DNA of 64,000 nucleotides from assembly GCA_028641055.1 (NCBI GenBank), contig CM054060.1, positions 242,820,833 to 242,884,832 of the forward strand, given 5' to 3'. The translations under genes were made by a program, and so were the position numbers. This document shows positions 55,708 to 64,000 of this stretch, piece after piece. Numbering within the stretch: position 1 is the stretch's first letter; the number at the start of each line of letters is the position of its first letter. The notes beneath the pieces are model-generated. The model was not told where the DNA came from. It was given only the letters and a program-made list of their open reading frames with translations, and ran no database searches. This DNA comes from Alopecurus myosuroides. Lineage: Eukaryota > Streptophyta > Magnoliopsida > Poales > Poaceae.

Positions 55708-56020
55708 ATACTATTTAGCAGAACTAATCTCTTAATATCTCAACTATTTGGGTCTACCCAGCCACAATGATGAAACAACATAGCCCCCATTTACATTGAC
55801 ATAACAAATGTCCATGACTAGGAAAACGTGGTCGTCTAATATAAAAGAGTTTGTCTGCGAGACATGACAACGGGTCATAACGGTGTGTTTATATTTTTAC
55901 ATGTGTGTATGGGTTTCCTCTGAATGTCATATTCAGTGACATAGCAGTTATAGCACAAAAACACAATACATTAATCATGAAACCGATGCATTTTATTGTC
56001 ACTTGGGTATACATCCAACA
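55708..56020 (-). repeat. 3' LTR remnant of copia element G, minus strand
   Basis: Minus strand starts TGTTGGATGTATACCC at 56020, preceded by GCAAGTGGGA, the polypurine tract typical of grass copia elements. It is cut at 55708 by the Athila LTR, so the Athila jumped into this LTR. Confidence 0.7.
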
Positions 56021-56105
56021 GTATCCCACTTGCACAGAAACAATAGTCAGGTTCCTTAGCTCAACACCCAATAGCATTGTAGTGTTGATTATGGTGTAGG
56101 CTCTA
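56021..56105 (-). mobile_element. Copia element G, 3' end of internal region
   Basis: Short strip between G's LTR and the inserted D LTR, including the polypurine tract. CTCTA at 56101-56105 is repeated at 60728-60732. Confidence 0.6.
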
Positions 56106-57279
56106 TGTCACACCCCAGATTTTGGACCACATGTGATAGTGAGGGAAGCCATTTTTGTGAGCCAACAAAAAAAAATTATGCACTTGTGTAATCCAACATT
56201 ATGTAAGAGACCATGAGTATCTATGCAATCCAAGCAAGCTTTTATTTAAAATCAAATCTCAAATTTTCCTCATGTTTCTTATTGTTTCTGTGATGTTTTC
56301 TATATGATGATTTGGTTAACTTTTATCCATAGTGTTGTATCAATGTTTCTTTCAAACTAACAATATTATTTGGCTTTGTTTGAATCAATAAAAAATGGCA
56401 AAAGAATATTTTGATGTTTTCTTTTGAGTTTTCTATATAAACTTGTTTCTGAAAAACTAGCCAAGTAGCTATATTTAGCACTTGATTTCAATATGCTAGG
56501 GAATCACATTTTATGTTTTCTTGGCACGAATGTGTTCTCTAATATATGGAATACAAATGTACAACATTGGTTTGATTAAATGCTTGATGATTTTTGTGGA
56601 AGAAAATTAAGACAGAAAAGTGGATTTTTAGAAAACAGAGAAAAACGGAAAGTAGCTATTTTCTCACCTTGTTTTCAGTGCCTTCCAAGAATTCAAATTT
56701 GTTCTCAATTGATGATTATGAAAGTACAAATCATGTTTAACAACCCATACATTGAAAACAAATTTTGGAAAAGTTTTGAGCCTTGAAAACAGAGAGGACA
56801 TTTGGTTGACTTTATCTGTTTTGACACTTAGCCAAAATGGCTAAGTCTGTTTTTCTGAATTTTCTGAAACACTGAATCTGTGAGATTGACACCACTTTGA
56901 TTGTTGATATCTTTTGATTGAGAGTGAATTAGGCAGTGCCACTTGTTTCTTCTAGAAGCACTAACATTCCTCAACGAATACCAAGCCTTGGATTCTTTCA
57001 AGTTTGACCAGGAGAGAAGAGAGGAACGTGGGAACAGAGAGAGGAAGAGGGGAGGCAGGCATGGGCGTGTCTGTCAGTTTGCCACTGTGCGTGCGCACTG
57101 TCACCACGACCGGCCGTTTTCACCTCACCCTCGGCGACCAGCACACGGACACACACACCCCACGCCTCCTAGACATCCCCAAGGGCCAAGGGGCACGACA
57201 TGGGCTCTCGGGAGCACGCCCCGAGCTTGCCATGACCGTACCGTGGACGCGCCCGTGCACACGACCGCGGAGCCGTGGC

Positions 57280-57286
57280 TATAAAG
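57280..57286 (+). promoter_or_regulatory. TATA box in the D LTR
   Basis: TATAAAG in a GC-rich setting, about 400 bases before the first splice donor. Confidence 0.7.
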
Positions 57287-57427
57287 ACACGGGCACGCCC
57301 TCACTGCACCACCCCACTCCCACTACTCCACCTCACTGAAACACACCGCGCACCCCTAGGGCTCTCTGTGAGCCCAGCGAGCTCAAAACCACCGCCGGCC
57401 ACTGCAGAGAGGAAGCAGAGGTGGGGC

Positions 57428-57674
57428 ATGATCCGTGCACTCCTGCCCCTTATTCTCACCTCCCTTATCCTTGCCGTTTGCCGTATACCCACCCTGACCC
57501 ATCGCCTTGCCCCCTCGTTTGCAGGAGAGCCGAAGACCTCTCCGGAGCCGCCGCGGGAACGCAGTTGCGCGTCGTCGATTGGAGCCGCCCGAGAAGCCCG
57601 TGACCGCGCCCGTGCACCACATCGACCTCACTCAACGACCCTGACCCCTCTCCACTTCCCCACGAGCCCCCTAG
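57428..57674 (+). CDS. Candidate first exon of the LTR-embedded gene (D LTR)
   Basis: From ATG 57428 (MIRALLPLIL) the frame is open for 82 codons plus one base to a consensus donor CTAG/GTGAGCTAA at 57674. The leftover base matches the phase of the 84-base exon at 59104. A possible internal acceptor (CTCGTTTGCAG, about 57515-57525) means the true exon could be shorter. The hydrophobic start may be chance. No domain is recognised. Confidence 0.38.
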
Positions 57675-59103
57675 GTGAGCTAATCGCCGAGCTTGCCGCC
57701 GGCCTGCTTCTCCGTCGCGAGCGAGAGAGAGAGAGTGAGAGAAAGAGAGGAGGCAGATGGTCGTGCACCCTTGATCACGAGATCAACGCCCACACTTGAA
57801 TTCCAAAGCGGTACGCGCGTTCGCGCGCGCTCGTTTGCGTGCTGGGCCGCAACTGGCCTGGCGGGCCGCGCGCAGGAGAGAAACCCAACCCACGCTGTGT
57901 TTTCTTTTTCGTTTTAGAAAATAACAGAAACTGCTGTTTTACTTTAATCCTGTGAAAAATAGAAAACTTAAGAAATAAAATCCACAAAATTCCTAGCAGT
58001 AGATCTACTTTTTCTTAAACCGATGCAACTTGTAGATCTAGATTTGGTGTTATATTTTTCCTGTAGTAATTGTTTTGCTACACACTGTCTGTTAGAGTAA
58101 AATGTGCTTAATTTTTTGTATGTGTGTTCAAATTGAGCAAACTAAAATTCTTTGAGTAGCTAATGAGTAGATCTATCAGTACAGCTTGATCTCACATCAA
58201 GGGGAGTTACCATTTGGAAATACCATCTATTTTGGTATTTGTGTCGTAGCATATTCCAGGATTTTTAGAGAGAGTTTAATAATGCTTTTTATATGAATCC
58301 AATTGGATATGTTTGTGTATGCTTAGATCTATGTTACACTAGCTTTGTTTAATTTTTAGAGCTCTAGATTATTTTTTCATGCATATTTAGATACAACACC
58401 TTTTCTGTTAGAAATAAATTTTTGTATATTTAGTTTAGACTAATTGCTTGCTAGTTGAAATATTGTTTTCTAGCATGTGTAGATGTTTTTATTGCTGTTA
58501 GAATGTTGTTTACTTACAATACTAGTATGTTATAAAGTGTGTGCATGTTTGGAAAGGAAATGGAAATAGGATATGCCTAGTTTTGTTTTCTAGTCTTTTA
58601 TTTAATAGACTTTGTGAGCAAAGTATAGATAGATTTATTACTGAAGTTTTTAGTGTTGTTTTGTTGAGTCCAGTACCATTTTGGTACTGGTTATGATATG
58701 TGTTTACCTATGTTAGTGTATACTTAAGTCCATAGAGAAGCATGAGTAGCATTTCTTGTTTATCATTAATAGTGTTGTTATTTTCACTAGTATGAATAGG
58801 TAGTTTTGTTTGGTGGAAATGGTTTTCCACAAGTATAACCAGTGGCATTTTGATCTCTTAAATGTCTTGGAAAACTAGTGGCACACCATCTGGTTCCATT
58901 TCATTTTGGTGAGAAATAACATTTCTCCACCATAGTAGTAGTAGTGGTAATTAGTGTATTTTTATGTGTGCTTGTGAAGTGTTATTTTTGGCAAACTTGA
59001 GTGTTGTTTTGTTTTATGCATTGCTTGCTATATGTATGACTTAGTACCATTGCTTGTTTAGATTGGTTCTGATTGTGTGTCCTTTTTTACTTTGCGACGA
59101 TAG

Positions 59104-59187
59104 AAAACGAGGAAGAAGTAGTTGGTGCCGGAGGTTATTACTATCATTCCTGTTGCTACCATGAGCAAGACCCTAACCTCAACCAAG
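59104..59187 (+). CDS. LTR-embedded gene of the D LTR, middle exon
   Basis: 84 bases from TTGCGACGATAG to AACCAAG/GCAAGTC, again a GC-type donor with phase 1 on both sides. The peptide starts with an acidic NEEEVV and has GGYYYHSCCY. Exon length, phase and donor type parallel A, B and C, although the sequence is not obviously alignable. Confidence 0.48.
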
Positions 59188-60387
59188 GCAAGTCATCCTA
59201 AAGCTTGCTGTTATACTACTTATCATTATCTATCATGCATGTTTTACTTCTAAAATTTTACAAAAACTTGATTACCAAAAGTATTTTTGAGTGGCTATTA
59301 TTACTAGTAATATTATACATATCTATCACTTTGCCATTAGTCAACTTGGTGTTACCAAGCCTTTAGCCACCATATGATATAAATACCACCAAAGATATTA
59401 ATCTTGAGTTCCTAAGTGGACACTTTAAAAATGTGCTTTTGCAAACTAATGTTCTTATGGAGAGTCCACGGTGGAAAGGCGGGTCCTTGTTCACCGGGGG
59501 AGGTAAAGAGGATTGTTTTCAAAATGGTTTACAAAATACACATAACCTAGTCTTCGCTGGACGACCAAGAAGTACTGCCACTCTACCTCAACATGGGTAC
59601 GAGGCCTACCTAGATACTTGTTCTCGTTAGTGTGTGTTCTATCCCAAAGTGCTATAGAGAGTATGATTCTCTGAACCAAAGTGTCGCCAGGAGGGAGTAA
59701 CGGGACATGCAAAGTGAGGGATTAAGTTACCCCCCAGATGCGACAATTGGGTCTCCTGCTGTGGTGATGTGTGACATGGTGCCGGGAGAATAAACCCAGT
59801 TGAAGGGATAGCCATATACTAGCTTGATCAGAGTGGACAGTTAGGATCATTTATCTGATGCTTGCATATTGCTGTGTCGATCCATGGGTAGTTCATGGCA
59901 GATGATTGGATCTTGTGGATTGTGTACACCTCTGCAGAGTAAAACTATTCCAAATAGCCGAGCCGTCGGATATGGGAAGTTGAATGGCCATGTAGCTAGC
60001 ATTGTGTTAGTTTTCAAAAAGGATGTTTTGATAGAAAAGACTTGTACCTGAGAGGTACCGATGAAGAAATCTGGAGTTGATTACAAGAAGTTTAAGGAAA
60101 CCCTCTCTTTTATAAAACAAGTTTATAAAACCTCTGGTACATGCGATATCTACAAGAGAAAGAAAACTATATTATTTTCTTTTGAAGTATCTTCTTCAAT
60201 AAAGATATAGAGATGTTTAAAGCAACCATGATGTTATCTTACATACACCATGGGTAGTGAACCCTATTTATAGCCTACCTATCCACCATATAAACATGCT
60301 TGCATTTGTAAGTTTATAAAGGATGTCTTGCACAGTACATTCAAATGTACTCATATTGGTTTCGTCCCTAGATATTTACTTGGCCAG

Positions 60388-60455
60388 ACTTTGAGGAATT
60401 GCCGGACGAGGAGGAGTACAAGGAGGAGTACTTTACTTACGACTATGCGAATTAG
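60388..60455 (+). CDS. LTR-embedded gene of the D LTR, last exon
   Basis: 68 bases after the acceptor TTGGCCAG, opening in phase 1 with DFEELPDEEEY, tyrosine-rich towards the end, with TAG at 60453-60455. As in B and C, this is an acidic, aromatic C-terminus followed by an untranslated-looking stretch. Confidence 0.48.
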
Positions 60456-60727
60456 GCCCGGCTTCCGGTCAGCAGCCTGTTGGTGAAGGCGTGACATGGG
60501 CTATCTATGTTATGTGTTTGCTAAGTTTCCGCTGTGTGTTTGTGAGACTTTTGCCTGTCCAGCGTGACAACTGTTAAGACTTGGTCATGTTAACATTGCT
60601 TGTAAGACTCTATTATTCGTGTAATGGATAATGTATCTGTGTACCAACTCCGTATGTTGTTCATGAATGAATTCCTAGGATCGTGAATGTATGCATATGA
60701 GGGGTTCTGGACCATCCGGTTTGGGGC

Positions 60728-63700
60728 CTCTACACTCTGTCCATCGATCTGGCACTTCAGGTCCATTTGAATTTTCATATCTTGGAGAATCACTTCTCCC
60801 TTGTAGTTTTAAATGTTTGGTGATTTAACTAAGAAGACATTATGTTGTTCACAACATCGATGTTTCTTTTGTAAAGTAGCCTATCCAATTATGTGAAGAA
60901 TTTACATCAAAACATTTAATCTTTACACTTCCAAAGTGTATCCCATCTGACTGTTATTGTTAGAGATTCTATTATAGTTTTAAACTTCAGAATTTTCCCT
61001 CCAAGTTTAATTACGGAATATCTTCCATCTCACCATGCCACCTTATTAACAGTAAGTTGATTGATTTTGTGGTTATGCAATAAACCCTTTATTAGTGTAA
61101 TAATTTACACTAATATGTGTTTGCATTTGTCACAACTACGAAGTCCACCTTATATTCTTATAAGGTTATCTTATCCTTGATCATCAACATGATTATATTT
61201 TATTTATGGTCATAATACTTATAACATAATTCATATCTGGTTTGTGTACATAATATGCCGTATATGTCTGATCCAATCATTCATATGTATCGCCCATGAT
61301 ATGTCTCCTTTTCTATTCACTATGAATACAAATGATTAGCATATGCATTAGATTTCAAAAGGAATCCTTCCCTTGGTTTGCACCAAGATGCTAATTGTTG
61401 TTTCCAACAATTTAGCACTACGATTTTAACACGTTTGATCCAACATAGAAAAGTGATGGAAAACGAGAACCACACTTTGTACCATGCAGGCAAGTTCTAT
61501 CAAGAATTCTTTTCAAACATTTATTACCTACCCACTTACAAAGTGGAAATACTTATACTACAATGTCCTCAATTATTTTATTGAAATACGATTTCCACGA
61601 AACATTTTACGATGTCAATAATATTTCCAATTAACAATACTTTGTTCACATAAAGTATTCGAAATATTCTTTAGCGCTCCCACTCACTTTCTTGAGTCCT
61701 CAAGCCTCCTCACTGTCCTTGATGATGTCAAACACTTTGATCATTTCATCTAGGTGAAGATCCCAACTTTTTCAATGCATTCTTTTAGTTCCATGAATGG
61801 ATAACTAAAACTTGCATTCCCTTCTAGCATATTCTTGATCGAATATTGTCACTTGCAATATCTCGTAGACAAGTTATACAGTGCTTGCTAGAATAATCTG
61901 TGTAAAAATAAAATTCATGCTACAGGAGATCAAATCGCATCGTAATCATTCCCTTGAACTAGTAAAAAAGTCAAGACTTCATGGATGTTTCCATCCATTT
62001 TGTTTACATATCCATTAACGTAAGGTAGGCTCTATGCCCCTGTTAAGGAGCATAAAACTTGACACCAAGTTCCAAACTTGAATTTCGTTTATGGAGTCTC
62101 TCCGGATTTTTGGTGTTTAGCAATAACTTTGGAGTTAGGGTCCATCATTGCTTACCTTACATCACATTCTGATTATTGTGAAACAATGATATTGTGATAT
62201 ACTTGGTTCAGTCACTAAGATAGATCGAAGTTTTACATCACATGTAAACACTTATGGATCATTCATGATGGCAACCACCAAAATTACTTTCGGTCTTGTG
62301 CCACTCTAATATGATTACTTAGATCTAATCTTGTCGAAGCGTACTATCCTCCCACTGACTTTTGAAGAAGTGACTTCTCTAGAACACCCCTGACAAAATC
62401 TTTGTCCTTGGTAATGGGAGGATTTCCCTATTCTTGGGATAACAATTATAGAAGCAAACATTCATTTTGTGAGTTCCTATAAATACTTTACATCACAAAT
62501 GAATTTTAGATGGCTTTACTTTTAGAGTAAAGCATTAGTGTCTAGAGAATGACTTATGAAAGATGTAATGGCATTTTAACATCCTTAATCCATCCTCATC
62601 GAACAAGGTTGGATTATGTCACTTGGACACTCCATAAACTCAAGGTGTTCCTAGTGGTAATAGTTGTAGAATAATTCCACAACTTTCTGGATGCTCGCTA
62701 AACCTTGTAACTCAATTCCATGACAAGGCCATGAATATATGTTGTTACTAATCATTTATCCCTTAGTGCTTTAATATTATTGATGTCCATATGCATGATT
62801 CATTGTATCCTATCCACAAGGTCATTAGTCAAACTTATGTTCCTAGCGAGGCAACAGGTGCCACTTCTCACAATAAATCCCTAAGGAAAATATGGTGAAT
62901 GTAGTAATCTTACTCCATCACCCCTTATTCCTTTTTTTTCCTTTGCTAGTCCTTTTAAGACATTATGATTCTTGTATCATGTTGCACATAAGACCAAATG
63001 ATTGGGTATTCCTAGGATTAAATCACTATACCCAAGAGCTATACTGACTGACAATTTTGAACATCAGTAATTTATACCCAAGCTAGTATTAGCAGACTCT
63101 ATGCCATAAAATTTCAGTAGTTCCTATTTCAGTGTTTCCTCTCTAAGAGAAGAAACGTTCAACATTAAGTATGACATCAGTTGTACCGGGATATTTTATC
63201 AGTGTGTCAATCATGACACTCTTGTCTTCTTAAGTCGAACCCTTTAATTATCATTAAATAATGATAAGTTTTTTACAAGATTCCAAAGTGCAATGAATAA
63301 ATTCATTCACAATCCTTCTTTTCCCTTAGTCATTAATAATGACAAAGATCCCAGAACCTTTACCGGAAAATAAAACAAGATTAATAATAGTTCCCATTTT
63401 CTTGGGAGACTAGGACATCCAATGTCTCCAATACTCGTATGTACCAAGCTTAGTACACATACGTTTAATCACCAAATTTAATCTTTGTTTCTCTTGCATA
63501 CAAACTAGTTCTTGAGATATCTCATATCTTGTTTGTATCTGAAATAACTTTTTCAACTCCTTGTCTATCAATAGACATATATATATCTCAATTGTCCGCA
63601 TGTATGTACAATACTATACACACCCATCCTCATGTCAACAAGTGTATGTCACACTTCAAAACGTGGCCAACTTTACGGTGCTTTAGTTGGGATATCCTTA

Positions 63701-64000
63701 CAAAGACAAGCTTAATTGGAATCAATGCTTTTCGTATTATATCCATGCATGTTATGAATCTCATCCATAGACATATGTTGAGAAAGTCTACCGAAATATT
63801 GCAATAGGACTTTACCTTGACATTTTGAGGACAATCCTCAAATTACGAAACAAGTTCATAAAGTTTTTTCTTAACTAGATATCTAACTCAATCAACAAAC
63901 TAAACGTGTAGGTGGAAAATATATGCCAACTCTATAACAATCTATGTAAATTACCCTATTTGTTATCATGATTAATTGCATTGATTAACACTAAATATTT
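60728..64000 (-). pseudogene. Copia element G, decayed pol region, minus strand
   Basis: Reverse-transcriptase traces are readable on the minus strand. About 62080 has a D-S-INEIQVWNLV block (start of the RT domain), 62010 a KMDGNIHE-like block, 61760-61690 DLHLDEMIKVFD followed by KKVSGSA, and about 61656-61620 LYVNKVLLIGN, where copia elements have YVDD. Frames shift and stop often. The 2 kb right of about 62200 is AT-rich with no motif I can name; by position it should hold integrase and gag. The distance from the RT active site to the LTR, ignoring the D insertion, is about 1 kb, as expected for the RT end plus RNase H. Confidence 0.62.

Larger units (their letters stand above)
56106..60727 (+). 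repeat. Solo LTR of the D family (about 4.6 kb, Tekay-like), plus strand
   Basis: It begins TGTCACACCCCAGATTTTGG and is flanked by CTCTA on both sides (56101-56105, 60728-60732). The right end reads TTTGGGGC without the expected terminal TGTGACA, so a few bases were lost. The layout mirrors the B and C LTRs: AT-rich start, GC-rich block with TATA box and donor (57280-57674), a long AT-rich intron-like stretch, two small exons, then a 3' UTR-like end. No internal region follows, so it is a solo LTR. Confidence 0.72.

Noticed and set aside
57275..57799. A 174-codon ORF in the D LTR as one continuous protein
   Set aside because: Its first codon overlaps the TATA box, and a consensus splice donor lies inside it at 57675; beyond the donor the sequence is low-complexity.
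1..64000. CRISPR arrays, operons or bacterial-type regulatory sites
   Set aside because: The content is wholly plant retrotransposon DNA; the short tandem repeats lack CRISPR-like spacer structure.
60733..64000. Small ORFs in the right-hand AT-rich region as genes
   Set aside because: They are short and on both strands; the only recognisable signal is decayed minus-strand copia reverse transcriptase.

Overview
The window is a block of nested retrotransposons from a large grass genome. I found no host gene in it. The families point to a Pooideae or Triticeae-type grass (wheat, barley, rye, oat relatives): long-LTR Tekay/Del-type chromoviruses, an Athila-type element with the LTR ends familiar from Triticeae, a CRM-type gypsy element, a Tat-type gypsy element carrying an antisense gene, a LINE and a decayed copia element. 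The species assignment is an inference from family style only.

Layout. 1-8103 is the right half of a Tat-lineage gypsy element (+): the end of integrase (2-667), an eight-exon gene on the opposite strand (6420 down to 1345), a polypurine tract and the 3' LTR (7184-8103). It sits inside Tekay-type element A (- strand; 8104-14362, resuming at 25117-26335). A's 5' LTR is split by Tekay-type element B (+; 14363-25116), and B's left LTR and part of A's LTR were deleted together. The result is a near-palindrome with arms of about 5.9 kb. A lies in a further LTR (D', 26336-26739), which lies in another LTR (E, 26740-27803), which lies in the internal region of an Athila element (+; 27804-28376, 29472-30117, 53258-55707). 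The Athila also holds a 5'-truncated LINE (28377-29456, target duplication visible) and CRM-like gypsy element F (30118-53252, duplication AAAGT). F in turn holds complete Tekay-type element C (37300-51973, duplication ATGGT, 4.4 kb LTRs). The Athila lies in the 3' LTR of a copia element on the minus strand (G, 55708-64000), and G is interrupted again by a 4.6 kb LTR of the D family (56106-60727).

How the parts work. A, B and C share the order gag, protease, reverse transcriptase, RNase H, integrase, chromodomain, and all have a tRNA-Met type primer site. None looks autonomous. A has lost its gag start codon and its 3' end, B has a nonsense codon and a frameshift, and C carries an early nonsense codon plus altered protease and reverse-transcriptase active sites. 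F, the LINE and the copia are heavily decayed.

The most interesting signals are three. (1) The Tekay LTRs (A, B, C) and the diverged D LTR each contain what looks like a spliced gene. Two small exons have identical phase, a GC-type splice donor and an acidic, tyrosine-rich C-terminus. In B and D a first exon in matching phase is also open. (2) The Tat element has an antisense gene whose eight exons are all open and phase-consistent (about 1367 codons). (3) Element C has an extra 271-codon ORF before gag, which A and B have lost by deletion.
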